From assembly GCA_016199525.1 (NCBI GenBank), contig JACQGL010000090.1, forward strand, positions 1-47,551: a DNA stretch of 47,551 nucleotides, given 5' to 3'. Position numbers and translations under genes: made by a program. This DNA comes from Armatimonadota bacterium. Lineage in GTDB: Bacteria; Armatimonadota; SYMT01; JACQGL01. Numbering within the stretch: position 1 is the first letter of the stretch; every line of letters begins with the position of its first letter. Shown piece after piece: positions 1 to 8,959 of this stretch. The notes below the pieces were generated by a model. The model did not search any database, was not told the origin of the DNA, and was given only the letters and a program-made list of their open reading frames with translations.

Positions 1-1
1 C

Positions 2-733
2 CACGCACTCGAAAACGCCCAGCAGGCGTACGAACTGCGACTCGGGGCGCGAGCCCAGCTGGAGGGGGCCCGCACCCAACGCGAGGTCGCCCGCGCGCAG
101 ACGGCCAGCAGTCGTGCCGCTCGCGCGGGCGCCGATCTGGCGGTTCGCAACGCGCGCACCGCGTACACCGATGCCCTGCAGGAAAAGCAGAGCACGGATA
201 CCGCCCTTCAGCAGTATGGGGCGGCTCTCGGGCAGCTGGATGCGGCGGCAGCGCAGCTCGATCTGCTCCGCAACGGCGCCACCCGCGAGCAAATTGCCCA
301 GGTCCGCGGCCAGGTCCGCCAGGCGCGGGGGGCCCTGGACCTGGCGCGCGTCCAGCTGGAGCAGAGCGTTATCCGCGCCCCCGTGGACGGGGTCCTTACC
401 GAACACGTTGCTGAGGTAGGGGAGGTGGTTACCCCGGGCGCCACGGTGGCCAGGGTGGTGCAGCTGGATAATGTCTATCTGACCCTCTACGTGCCGGAGC
501 CCGAGATAGAGAAAGTGAAGCTCGGTCAGCGGGCGGACGTGCTCAGCGACGCGGGCAAGGTCTACCGTGGCCACGTCACCCTGATCAGTGATACGCCCGA
601 GTTCACCCCGCGTAACGTCCAAACACGGGACGAACGGGTGAAACTCGTCTTCCAGGTCAAGGTGGACGTGGAGAATCCCCGGCGCGAGCTGAAGCCGGGG
701 TTGCCCGTGGATGCGGTGATCTACCTCCGGTGA
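2..733 (+). CDS. HlyD/membrane-fusion efflux adaptor, 5' end missing
   Basis: The reading frame is open from the window edge, so the N-terminus is missing and about 243 residues are visible. The first ~120 residues are Ala/Arg/Gln-rich and look like the long coiled-coil hairpin of HlyD-family adaptors. The motif IRAPVDGVL then marks the second half of the lipoyl (biotinyl-like) domain, followed by a beta-barrel region ending in GLPVDAVIYL, typical of the family. Such proteins bridge an inner-membrane pump and the outer envelope. Two ABC ATPases and two ABC-2 permeases follow on the same strand, matching the E. coli ybhG-ybhF-ybhS-ybhR arrangement, so it is probably the adaptor of that exporter. 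The substrate cannot be read from the sequence. Confidence 0.9.
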   Translation, partial: HALENAQQAYELRLGARAQLEGARTQREVARAQTASSRAARAGADLAVRNARTAYTDALQEKQSTDTALQQYGAALGQLDAAAAQLDLLRNGATREQIAQVRGQVRQARGALDLARVQLEQSVIRAPVDGVLTEHVAEVGEVVTPGATVARVVQLDNVYLTLYVPEPEIEKVKLGQRADVLSDAGKVYRGHVTLISDTPEFTPRNVQTRDERVKLVFQVKVDVENPRRELKPGLPVDAVIYLR

Positions 734-821
734 TGCCCGGAGGTGGGCTTGGGGCGCTGGAATTGGGCGTTGTGGACTGCAGAGTGGAGGCCCCAGATTC
801 CGTGTTCCGCACTCCTCACTG

Positions 822-1802
822 ATGAACACTTCGCTTGATCCGCAGTCCCCCGCTCCCGACCGGCAGCCAGCCATCCGGGCGGTGGGGCTACGCAAGACGT
901 TTGGCGAGACGGTGGCGGTAGCGGACCTGAACCTGGCCGTCGCCGAAGGGGAGATCTTCGGCTTGGTGGGGCCAGACGGCGCGGGAAAAACCACCGCCAT
1001 CCGGCTGCTGCTGGCCCTGCTGGCGCCGGACGCAGGCGAGGTGCGCATTGGCGGCTACGACCTGCGGCGGCAGCCCCGTGAGGCGCGCGCCATCGTGGGC
1101 TACGTACCGCAGCAGTTCGCGCTCTACGGCGACCTCTCGGTGGCCGAGAACATGCGCTTCGTGGCCGAAGTCCGCGGCCTGGAACCGCAATCCTACGCCC
1201 GCCGCGCGCACGAGCTGCTGGCGCTGGCGGGACTGGCGCCGTTCACGGAGCGGCTGGCCCGCGACCTCTCCGGCGGCATGCGTCAGAAGCTCTCCCTCCT
1301 CTCCGCCCTGCTGCATCAGCCTCGTATCCTGCTCCTCGATGAACCCACCACCGGCGTGGACCCGGTCAGCCGGCGGGATTTCTGGCGGCTGCTCTACCCC
1401 CTGGCCGCCCAGGGGGTGGCCCTGCTGATCAGCACGCCCTACCTTGATGAGGCCCAGCGCTGCCACCGTCTAGGCTTTATGGTTGCCGGGCGACTGCTGG
1501 CCGTGGACACGCCCGAGGGGCTGCTGCGCCGGATGCCCGATGCCCTGATCGAAATCCGCACTGAGGAGCGCATTGAAGCACGGCGGCTCCTCCGGCAGCG
1601 GCGGGAAGTGCGCCGCGTGGAAGTCATCGGCGGCGCGCTGCGGGTGGCGTTCGATCCCCACGCGCCCGACCTGGATGCGGGCCGCGCTCTGTGCCGCTGG
1701 CTGGCCGAACAGGGGATACCGGTGGCGGCGTGTGAACCTGCCACGGCCACGCTGGCGGACGTGTTCAGCGCCCTGAGCGATTCGTCCGGAGGCTCCCCAT
1801 GA
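822..1802 (+). CDS. ABC transporter ATP-binding protein (YbhF N-half type)
   Basis: A 326-residue ABC ATPase. Walker A is GPDGAGKT at residues 50-57, the signature LSGGMRQK starts at 149, and Walker B is ILLLDEP at 169-175, followed by the D-loop GVD. The LSGGM(R/K)QK signature matches the N-terminal half of the fused YbhF ATPase. It should energise export together with the permeases at 3-5.4 kb. No clear Shine-Dalgarno precedes the start; the ~90 bp upstream gap holds low-complexity G/T- and C/T-rich phrases. Its stop overlaps the next gene's start by 4 bp (ATGA), so the two ATPases are probably made in step and act as a heterodimer. Confidence 0.92.
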   Translation: MNTSLDPQSPAPDRQPAIRAVGLRKTFGETVAVADLNLAVAEGEIFGLVGPDGAGKTTAIRLLLALLAPDAGEVRIGGYDLRRQPREARAIVGYVPQQFALYGDLSVAENMRFVAEVRGLEPQSYARRAHELLALAGLAPFTERLARDLSGGMRQKLSLLSALLHQPRILLLDEPTTGVDPVSRRDFWRLLYPLAAQGVALLISTPYLDEAQRCHRLGFMVAGRLLAVDTPEGLLRRMPDALIEIRTEERIEARRLLRQRREVRRVEVIGGALRVAFDPHAPDLDAGRALCRWLAEQGIPVAACEPATATLADVFSALSDSSGGSP

Positions 1803-2758
1803 GCGCTGCGGAGTGGGTGGTCGAGACGGAGGGCCTCACGCGGCGGTTCGACGGGTTCGTCGCCGTCGATCACCTCACCCTGCGCGTGCCCCGCGGCAGC
1901 ATCTTTGGCTTCCTGGGACCGAACGGCAGCGGCAAGAGCACCACCATTCGCATGCTGTGCGGCCTGCTAAAGCCCTCCGAGGGGCGCGCCGTGGTGAACG
2001 GCTTCGACATTGAGCGCCATCCCGAGCCGCTCCGCCAGAGCCTCGGCTACATGTCACAGCGGTTCTCGCTCTATCCCGACCTGACCGTGCGCGAGAATCT
2101 GGAGTTCTACGGGGGGGTCTACGACCTGGAGCCCGGCCCCCTGGCGGAACGGATCGAGCAGGTGTTCGATCAGCTGCGTCTACGGGAGCATGGCAATGAC
2201 CTCACGGCGGCCCTGCCGCTCGGCTGGAAACAGCGCGTCGCTCTGGGAGCGGCCATGCTACATCAGCCCCCCGTCCTGTTCCTGGACGAGCCCACGTCGG
2301 GGGTCGACCCGGCATCGCGGCGCATGTTCTGGGAGATCCTGGACAGCCTGGCAGTGGGAGGGGCCTCCATCTTCGTGACCACGCACGTGATGGACGAAGC
2401 GGAGCGCTGCGATCTGCTGGGGGTTATGTACGGCGGCCATCTGATCGCCCAGGGGACCCCCGCCGCGCTGAAGGAGGCCTTTCCCGGCTTCCTCTATCAC
2501 GTGGACGCAGCGCCGCTGCTGGAGGCACTCGAGGCCGCCCGCCGCCTCCCCTTCGTGGCGGACGCCGCCATGTTTGGCGATGCCCTCCACGTTACATTGC
2601 CAGCCGATGACCCCGAGCGACTTCGGCGGGAACTGGAATCTGCGGGCGTCACTGTCCGCGATCTCCGCCGGATCTCTCCGACGCTGGAGGATGTGTTCGT
2701 GCAGTTAATCGCCCTTCGGGAGCGGGCTGCAGAGGGCGCGGAGGGAGGGGGTCGTTAA
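1799..2758 (+). CDS. ABC transporter ATP-binding protein (YbhF C-half type)
   Basis: A 319-residue ABC ATPase with Walker A GPNGSGKST at 40-48 and a clear Walker B (VLFLDEPTSGVD). The usual LSGGQ signature is replaced by LPLGWKQRVAL. The same degenerate form occurs in the C-terminal half of E. coli YbhF, so this protein probably supplies the non-canonical partner of an asymmetric ATPase pair. The start ATG lies inside the last codons of the preceding ATPase (4-bp overlap). In E. coli the two halves are one polypeptide; here they are two genes. About 230 bp without a convincing gene separate it from the first permease. Confidence 0.92.
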   Translation: MSAAEWVVETEGLTRRFDGFVAVDHLTLRVPRGSIFGFLGPNGSGKSTTIRMLCGLLKPSEGRAVVNGFDIERHPEPLRQSLGYMSQRFSLYPDLTVRENLEFYGGVYDLEPGPLAERIEQVFDQLRLREHGNDLTAALPLGWKQRVALGAAMLHQPPVLFLDEPTSGVDPASRRMFWEILDSLAVGGASIFVTTHVMDEAERCDLLGVMYGGHLIAQGTPAALKEAFPGFLYHVDAAPLLEALEAARRLPFVADAAMFGDALHVTLPADDPERLRRELESAGVTVRDLRRISPTLEDVFVQLIALRERAAEGAEGGGR

Positions 2759-2990
2759 TCCGTGGGCAGGTCCCAACGTCATTGGTGATTGGCGAACTAA
2801 CGATATATCCATGCTTACCTGTAAATCTCTCTCGATGAGGGGAGGCTGGAGTTCCCAATCACGGGTTCGAATACCGATTTCCCATCCTTCCCTTGCAGGG
2901 GGGCCGGAGGTAGGTCATGCGCGGAAGCCAATGCTACCGGTTTATTCTTGAACCGCCATCCACGTGGGATCGTTCGGAAGGGGGCGCCTG

Positions 2991-4223
2991 ATGGCTGAAC
3001 GGTTGCATCCCCTGAGCGGTTTCCTGCGCCGCGTGCGGGCCATCGCCCGCAAAGAGGCCATCCACCTGCTGCGCGAGCCGCGCACCGTTCTGGTGAGCTT
3101 TGCGCAGCCGGTGATGCTGCTCATCCTCTACGGCTACTGCATCACCTTTGACCTGCATAACATCCCGTTCGCCGTGTGGGATCAGGACCGCAGCGAGGCG
3201 GCGCGCCAGCTCGTGCGCCCGCTGTCCGCCGGTGCGCAATCGCACACGTTTTGGCTCGTAGGTTACATCGCGCACCCACGTGAGATCGAGCCGCTGCTGG
3301 CCACCGCGCGAGCGCGCTTCGTCCTCGTCATCCCGCGCGGATTCGGGGCAGACGTGGCGGCGGGGCGGACGGCGACCGTTCAGGCGCTGTTTGATGCCGC
3401 CGATTCTAACACCGCCGGAGTGTCGGCAGGCTACCTGGTAGGGGCGATAGCGGCCCACAACGCGCGGCTGGCCACCTATGCCGTCGCCCGCCGACATGGG
3501 GCGCACGTGGGGGCGCCCGCTCCGGCCCCCTCCCTCGCCGGCGGCGATACGAAGTTGCAGTGGGAGCCGATCGACCTCCGCTGGCGGGTTTTCTACAACC
3601 CCGACCTGGCCAGCCGCCGGTTCATCATCCCGGGTCTGATCGGCATGCTGCTCACCATTCTCGCCGCCACCCTCACGTCCACCACCATCGCGCGGGAGCG
3701 GGAGCTGGGGTCCCTGGAGACGATCCTCACCTCCCCCGTGGGCGCGGGCGATCTGGTGATCGGCAAGATGGCTCCCTATGTGCTGGTCGCCGCGGCCAAC
3801 GTGGTCATGGTGCTCGTGGTGGGCGGGCTGATGTTCGGCACCTGGGCGCGCGGGAACCTGCTGACGCTGGCCTCCCTGAGCCTGCTGTTTCTGCTGGGGA
3901 TGCTGGCCCTGGGGATGCTGATCAGCGCGCGCGCGCCGAACCAGCAGCAGGCGCTGCTGTTCGCCATCCTGGCCACGATGCTGCCTACCTTCTTCCTCAC
4001 CGGCTTCACTTTCCCGCGCAGCAACATGCCCTGGATCCTGCAGGCGATCAGCTGGCCGCTCCCCGCCACGCAGTACCTGATCGCCATCCGCGGGGTGTTC
4101 CTGAAGGGCATCGGCTGGCGTATCCTCTGGCCGCAGGGGCTCTGGATGGCGATCACCACGCTGGTGCTGCTCATAATGGCCACCCGCATCATGCGCGTGA
4201 GCCTGGCACGAGGACTGGAATGA
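2991..4223 (+). CDS. ABC-2 type permease (YbhS-like)
   Basis: About 410 residues with the ABC-2 exporter layout: a cytoplasmic N-terminus (RVRAIARKEAIHLLREPRT), one membrane span, a ~170-residue external domain, then a cluster of five spans ending in QYLIAIRGVFLKG, a motif of the YbhS/YbhR family. The ATG at 2991 is preferred because a GGAAGGGGG tract lies ~10 bp upstream; a GTG at 2964 in the same frame would add nine residues. It overlaps the next permease gene by 4 bp. With that protein it should form the membrane channel of the exporter. YbhFSR homologues have been linked to drug and Na+ efflux, but the substrate here is unknown. Confidence 0.9.
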   Translation: MAERLHPLSGFLRRVRAIARKEAIHLLREPRTVLVSFAQPVMLLILYGYCITFDLHNIPFAVWDQDRSEAARQLVRPLSAGAQSHTFWLVGYIAHPREIEPLLATARARFVLVIPRGFGADVAAGRTATVQALFDAADSNTAGVSAGYLVGAIAAHNARLATYAVARRHGAHVGAPAPAPSLAGGDTKLQWEPIDLRWRVFYNPDLASRRFIIPGLIGMLLTILAATLTSTTIARERELGSLETILTSPVGAGDLVIGKMAPYVLVAAANVVMVLVVGGLMFGTWARGNLLTLASLSLLFLLGMLALGMLISARAPNQQQALLFAILATMLPTFFLTGFTFPRSNMPWILQAISWPLPATQYLIAIRGVFLKGIGWRILWPQGLWMAITTLVLLIMATRIMRVSLARGLE

Positions 4224-5365
4224 ACCGCCGTCGTCTGCTAAGCATCGTACTGAAGGAACTGCGCCAGCTCCGCCGGGACAAGCGCACCCTGCGGTTGTTC
4301 CTCATTGCCCCCGTGATCCAGCTGACCTTCTTCGGCTACGCGATCAGCACCGATCTGAAAGGAGTAAAGCTGGGGGTGGTCATCGAAGACCCATCCCCCG
4401 AGGCGCGGCGCCTGGTGGATGCCATCGTGGCCACGCGCGCGTTCGATCTGATCCCGACTGCGTCGGCACGCCCGGACGACCTGCGACCGTGGTTGGATAC
4501 GGGTGCAGCGCAGATTGCGCTGCACATTCCCCCGGGATTCGCGCGGGCGCTGGCGCGGGGCCAGGCGCCGGTGGTGCAGGTGCTCTCCGACGGCTCCGAT
4601 TCCAATACCGCCACCCTGGCGTTCCAGTACCTCTCCGGCGCCGCGCGTGTGTGGGCGAGCCGGGAGCGGCAGGACTACTTGCGCCGCCACCCCTCGCAGG
4701 CGGTGCGCTTCGCGCGCGTGCCGCAAGTGAACCTGGAGCCGCGCTTCTGGTACAACCCCGACCTAAAGAGTGTCGACTTCCAGATCCCCGGCGTGCTGGC
4801 GCTGATCCTGCTCGCCCTGGGCGCCAGCCAGACCTCACTGATGGTCGTCCGCGAGCGAGAGCTGGGCACGCTGGAGCAGCTCTCCGTGACCCCCATCCAC
4901 GCCTGGGAGCTGCTGGTGGGGAAGACCATCCCGATGGCCGGGGCGGGCCTGGTGATGACGCTGCTCATCACTGTCGTGGCGTACGTCTGGTTCCACGTGC
5001 CGCTGCGCGGCTCGATCCCGTTCCTGCTCATCGCTGCCACGCTGTATCTGCTGAACACTCTGGGGATCGGGCTGCTGATATCGGTGATCTCCCGCACCCA
5101 GCTGCAGGCGCAGATCACCACGTCCTTCCTGATGACCCCGCTCATCATGCTCAGCGGCTTCCTGTTCCCGATCGCCAATATGCCGCAGTGGGCCCAGTGG
5201 CTGACCGTTATCCTGCCGACGCGCTACTACATGGAGGTGGTACGAGGGGTGTTCTTGAAGGGGCAGGGAGCCGCGGAGCTGTGGCCACAAGCGGTGGTGC
5301 TCGCCATCCTGGGGGTGCTGCTGTACCTGGGGGGTATTCTATCGTTTAGGAAGCGGGTAGATTGA
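4220..5365 (+). CDS. ABC-2 type permease (YbhR-like)
   Basis: A 381-residue ABC-2 permease related to the preceding gene. It has an N-terminal span (LFLIAPVIQLTFFGYAI), an external domain of about 150 residues, then RERELGTLEQLSVTPIHAWELLVGK and a five-span core ending YYMEVVRGVFLKG. The RExELGT and TP-x-ELLxGK motifs are standard for this family. The start is fixed by the ATGA overlap with the upstream permease, which implies coupled translation and a heterodimeric channel. The operon seems to end here or to run through the VIT1-type gene 49 bp downstream. Confidence 0.9.
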   Translation: MNRRRLLSIVLKELRQLRRDKRTLRLFLIAPVIQLTFFGYAISTDLKGVKLGVVIEDPSPEARRLVDAIVATRAFDLIPTASARPDDLRPWLDTGAAQIALHIPPGFARALARGQAPVVQVLSDGSDSNTATLAFQYLSGAARVWASRERQDYLRRHPSQAVRFARVPQVNLEPRFWYNPDLKSVDFQIPGVLALILLALGASQTSLMVVRERELGTLEQLSVTPIHAWELLVGKTIPMAGAGLVMTLLITVVAYVWFHVPLRGSIPFLLIAATLYLLNTLGIGLLISVISRTQLQAQITTSFLMTPLIMLSGFLFPIANMPQWAQWLTVILPTRYYMEVVRGVFLKGQGAAELWPQAVVLAILGVLLYLGGILSFRKRVD

Positions 5366-5414
5366 AGCCTGCCAGGCGACCGAAGGCGGCGATCGCCACC
5401 AAGGAGAGTTAAGG

Positions 5415-6221
5415 ATGAGTCTGTTCCGACGGCTCGAAAAGGCGCGCCAGGCATTCGCGCGGGGGGACGTGCAGGCAGCGACAGCGGCACACGCGCTGGG
5501 GCAGATCACCCACGCCGCCGGAGAGGAACACGGCGGCGCGGGCGAGCAGTACATCGGCGACATGGTCTACGGCGGGCTGGATGGGATCATTACCACATTT
5601 GCCGTGATCAGCGGCGTGGCGGGCGCCGAGCTGGGCACTCACGTGGTGTTGATTCTGGGGCTGGCCAACCTGTTTGCCGATGGTCTCGCCATGGCTACGG
5701 GCGCCTACCTCTCCGGTAAGAGTGAGCAGGAGTATTATGAACGGGAGCTGCAGCGGGAAACCTGGGAGGTGGCGCACCTCCCCGACGCCGAACGGGCAGA
5801 ACTGTACGAGATCTACCGCCGCCAGGGATACTCCGATGAGGAGGTCCGTCGTCTGGTAGAGATCAAGACCCGCGATCCAGAGCGATGGATCAAAGCGATG
5901 ATGGTTGAGGAGCTGGGGATGCTGGAGAACGAACGCAAGCCGCCCCTTAGCGCGCTGGCCACCCTGGTCTCCTTCATCGTCGCGGGATCCGTACCGTTGC
6001 TCGTCTACCTGCTCGGTCTGATAACCCCCGTTCCGTCCGGCGTCGCCTTCCCCGTATCGATCGGGTTGTCGGCGGTGGCTCTCTTTGGACTGGGTGCGGC
6101 GAAGGTGCTTGTGACGCGGCTGAACGCCTTCCGGAGCGGCCTGGAGATGCTGGTGGTCGGCGGGCTGGCGGCAGGAGTGGCCTACCTCGTCGGGGCCTGG
6201 CTGAAGGGCATTGGGGGCTGA
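5415..6221 (+). CDS. VIT1/CCC1 family Fe2+/Mn2+ transporter
   Basis: A 268-residue membrane protein of the VIT1/CCC1 family, which moves iron or manganese across membranes in plants, fungi and bacteria. Diagnostic segments are GGLDGIITTFAVISGVAGA in the first span and LANLFADGLAMATGAYLSGKSE in the second. A hydrophilic helical metal-binding loop rich in E follows (about residues 100-170), then three C-terminal spans. A good ribosome site (AAGGAG) precedes the ATG. It lies 49 bp after the exporter operon on the same strand and may be co-transcribed. No metal-regulator operator was recognised. A DtxR-family regulator lies 19 kb away, a possible but untested link. Confidence 0.9.
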   Translation: MSLFRRLEKARQAFARGDVQAATAAHALGQITHAAGEEHGGAGEQYIGDMVYGGLDGIITTFAVISGVAGAELGTHVVLILGLANLFADGLAMATGAYLSGKSEQEYYERELQRETWEVAHLPDAERAELYEIYRRQGYSDEEVRRLVEIKTRDPERWIKAMMVEELGMLENERKPPLSALATLVSFIVAGSVPLLVYLLGLITPVPSGVAFPVSIGLSAVALFGLGAAKVLVTRLNAFRSGLEMLVVGGLAAGVAYLVGAWLKGIGG

Positions 6222-6478
6222 TGCCGGTTTCCGCCCCCCAACTCGAAAGGAGCCTCCCACAGGCCGCCGTCAGCTGGTAATATGGATATATAGTAGGCTT
6301 TGGAGAGTGGGGCGCAGAGGTAGTGGGAGAGTGGGAGTGCGGGTGTCCGGACCGGAATACCCGAAGCCCTGAATACCCACAGATCCCACACATCCGTACC
6401 CCCTTACGTTCTCTATATCTGCCTGCCGCCAGGTTCTGGTAAGATTCCCGGAGGGTATGCCGTCACCTGTGAGGATGT
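6222..6478. other. Intergenic gap with purine-rich phrase
   Basis: No gene is seen. It holds a short A/T-rich stretch (TAATATGGATATATAG, around 6278-6293) and a purine-rich low-complexity phrase (GTGGGAGAGTGGGAG, near 6323) that recurs in other gaps of this window. A weak -10-like TAAGAT lies about 35 bp before the GspF-type start. No terminator with a T-run is visible after the VIT1-type gene. Confidence 0.5.
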
Positions 6479-7663
6479 ATGCCCACCTTCGTCTACACCG
6501 CTCGTGACCCCTCCGGGCAGGTAGCTACCGGGCAGGTGGAGGCCGAAGATCTCTCCCGCGCGGCAGAGCGGCTGCGCGAGATGGGTCTCTGGATTACCCA
6601 GCTGCGGCCCGGCGGCGCATCGCCCGGCGCCCGTGGCCACCAGCGGAGCTTCGCCGAAGAATACCTCCTGCACGTCTACTCCGGCGTCTCTCTGCGCGAT
6701 CTGGCCGTCTTCTACCGCCAGTTCGCTGCCCTGATTCACGCCGGGATAAGCCTTTACCAAACGCTGGACACGCTGACCAGGGAGACACAGAACCGCCGCC
6801 TGCGCGAGGTCATCCGCCAGATCGCCGCGGAAGTGTTGAAGGGGCAGCCCCTCGCCGAGGCGATGGACCGCTATCCGTGGCTGTTCTCGGACCTGCAACG
6901 ACACATGATCCGCGCCGCGGAGATAGGAGGGCTGCTGGAATCCGTGCTCGCCCGCCTGGCAGATTACCTGGAAAACGAGTGGTCCGTCCGCACGCGGATC
7001 AAGCAGCGGCTCCTGTATCCGTTTCTGGTATTCCTGGCGTTGATCTTTATTCCCGACCTGCCGATCCTGGTTCTGTCCGGCCCCGCACCCTACTTCATTG
7101 CGATCTGGCACACCTGGGGCATCCGGCTGCTCGTCGTCCTGCTGGTTTACCTGACGGGCCGCTTCCTGATGAAGTACGAGTGGTTCCGCGCGGTCTACGA
7201 TGATCTCCAGCTGGCTGTGCCGATTATTGGGCCTCTGGTGCGGAAGATGACCATCGCCCGGTTTGCGCGGGCGATGGCTGCTCTGACGCACGCGGGCGTC
7301 TGGCTGAACACCGGCTTGCGTTCTGCTGCGGACGCGTGCGCCAACGCCCGGCTCCGCCGCCTTCTTCACCGCGTGGCGCCCGCGATCGAACGCGGCGTGA
7401 GTCTGAGCGAGACGATGCGCATGACCGGTTTCTTTCCGCCCATGTTCCTGGGCATGGTGCAGACCGGCGAGCAGGCGGGCAGTATCGAGGCGATGTTCGA
7501 CAAAGCGGCGGAGTACTACGAGCGGGAGGCGGAGCACGCCACGATCCAGCTGGTCATTATCTTCGGCGTCGTGCTGCTGCTGGGGATGGCCTACCTGGTG
7601 CTGCAGCGCGTGCTTCAGTTCTACCTCGGCTACTTCAGCGGCATTGGCGGGGCGGCGGACTGA
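6479..7663 (+). CDS. Type II secretion / type IV pilus GspF/PilC-like inner-membrane protein
   Basis: A 394-residue protein with the two T2SF domains of GspF/PilC. The N-terminus (PTFVYTARDPSGQVATGQVEA) is the canonical start of the family. The first T2SF domain is about residues 75-195 and the second about 275-390, with membrane spans near 180-235 and at the C-terminus. Such proteins are the inner-membrane platform that couples the assembly ATPase to pseudopilin polymerisation. No GspE, GspG or GspD gene is adjacent, so the rest of the machine must be elsewhere. The nearest pilin-like gene in the window is at 24.3 kb. Its stop overlaps the next gene's start (TGATG). Confidence 0.92.
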   Translation: MPTFVYTARDPSGQVATGQVEAEDLSRAAERLREMGLWITQLRPGGASPGARGHQRSFAEEYLLHVYSGVSLRDLAVFYRQFAALIHAGISLYQTLDTLTRETQNRRLREVIRQIAAEVLKGQPLAEAMDRYPWLFSDLQRHMIRAAEIGGLLESVLARLADYLENEWSVRTRIKQRLLYPFLVFLALIFIPDLPILVLSGPAPYFIAIWHTWGIRLLVVLLVYLTGRFLMKYEWFRAVYDDLQLAVPIIGPLVRKMTIARFARAMAALTHAGVWLNTGLRSAADACANARLRRLLHRVAPAIERGVSLSETMRMTGFFPPMFLGMVQTGEQAGSIEAMFDKAAEYYEREAEHATIQLVIIFGVVLLLGMAYLVLQRVLQFYLGYFSGIGGAAD

Positions 7664-8859
7664 TGGGGGAGCCGACTCACTACGCAGCGCTTGGGCTGGC
7701 GGAAGACGCCTCGGAGGAGGCTATTCGCCGGCGCTTCCGCGAGCTGGCCCGCCAGGCCCATCCAGACGCCAATCCGGGCGATCCCTCTGCCCACGAACGC
7801 TTCGTCCGTATCAACCAGGCCTATCAGGTGCTTAGCGACCCCGTCCGTCGTGCCGATTACGACCTGACGCTGCGGGAGCAACGGCGTCGCCAGGGGGGTT
7901 ACGGGGATAGGAAGGCCGGGGTGCCCCCGCCTGCCGGTCGCGGTACGGGGCGAGAGGCGCGCGCGGGACCCGGCATCCCGACCGGGTCCGGACGGCGGGT
8001 CCGAACTGCCCCGCCTGCCTCAAGCACGCGCGTCCGGTTTCGTACCGCTGAGCGCGCTTACCTCACCAAGCGATACGCAGAAGCGCGCGCCGTTCTGGAG
8101 GCGGTAATCCACAGCGATCCGCAGTTCGCGCCTGCCCACGAGCTCCTCGGCCACCTGCACGAAATGGCCGGCCGCCTGCACGACGCGATGACACATTATA
8201 CGATTGCGGCACAGCTCGACCCGCGCAACCGGCGCGTGCTGGGCAAGCTGGAGCGCGTCCACGCCCGCCTGGTCCGGGAACGGCAGCGCGCGGCTGCCGA
8301 CCGCTCTCCCGCGGCGGAGCGGCGGCTCTCGCCCCGCCAGCGCCTCGCCCAGCGGGCGATGATCATCTGCGGCGGGCTGAGCATCATCGTCTTCGCTCTG
8401 GGACTGGTATCCGTCGTGCCGGGGGAGCCGCTGGGTTGGCCTATCGTTTCGGGATGGACGGAGCACCTGGTTATCGCCCTGGTATTCTGCGGGGGAGCCG
8501 CTGGCTTCATGCTGAGCCTGGCGGGAATTATCCGGCCGTATGATGAGGAGCTGATCTTCCCGTCGCTGGCACAGAGGCGGGGGACGGCGATCCCCATCGG
8601 CCTGCTGCTGTTCGTGAGCGGCGTGCTGCTCTTCTACCTTGCCTGCGGATTGTATCTGATGATCGCGCTCGTGCAGCAGACGATCTCCCTCAGCGTGCTG
8701 GTCGTCTTTGCTGCGACGATGGCGCTACTGGGGGCGTTCTTCCTGATGACATCTGCTCCAGGCGGCGAGCAAGTGCTCTTCCTGGGTGGCAACCTGGTCT
8801 TCCCCTGTGCCCTGATCGGGTGGCTGGTCGGAGATGTTTTCCGGCCGGATTGGTCCTGA
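7663..8859 (+). CDS. J-domain / TPR protein with C-terminal membrane spans
   Basis: A 398-residue protein in three parts. Residues 5-70 are a DnaJ J domain with the essential HPD motif at 33-35. Residues ~75-125 are a Gly/Arg/Pro-rich linker. Residues ~127-190 form TPR-like helices (FAPAHELLGHLHEMAGRLHDAMTHY). The C-terminal ~165 residues hold about five membrane spans. It lacks the zinc-finger and client-binding domains of DnaJ, so it is a specialised co-chaperone that presumably recruits Hsp70 to the membrane. The start is the ATG that overlaps the stop of the GspF-like gene. A role in pilus or secretion assembly is inferred only from that coupling. Confidence 0.85.
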   Translation: MGEPTHYAALGLAEDASEEAIRRRFRELARQAHPDANPGDPSAHERFVRINQAYQVLSDPVRRADYDLTLREQRRRQGGYGDRKAGVPPPAGRGTGREARAGPGIPTGSGRRVRTAPPASSTRVRFRTAERAYLTKRYAEARAVLEAVIHSDPQFAPAHELLGHLHEMAGRLHDAMTHYTIAAQLDPRNRRVLGKLERVHARLVRERQRAAADRSPAAERRLSPRQRLAQRAMIICGGLSIIVFALGLVSVVPGEPLGWPIVSGWTEHLVIALVFCGGAAGFMLSLAGIIRPYDEELIFPSLAQRRGTAIPIGLLLFVSGVLLFYLACGLYLMIALVQQTISLSVLVVFAATMALLGAFFLMTSAPGGEQVLFLGGNLVFPCALIGWLVGDVFRPDWS

Positions 8860-8959
8860 GATACGTGGGAGCTGGACGGTGGGCATTGGACGTTGAGATC
8901 ATCTCTCCCAACGCTCAACACCCTACGCCGCCCCACTCCCTCTCTCCCGCGCCGCATCC

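Noticed and set aside
2855-2885. tRNA-like GGTTCGAATACC in the gap before the first permease
   Set aside because: No matching T-stem or cloverleaf; the gap also lacks CCA.
4489-5349. 286-codon plus-strand frame inside the second permease gene
   Set aside because: A shadow of the ABC-2 permease in another frame (Arg/Pro/Gly/Ala-biased), with no motif.
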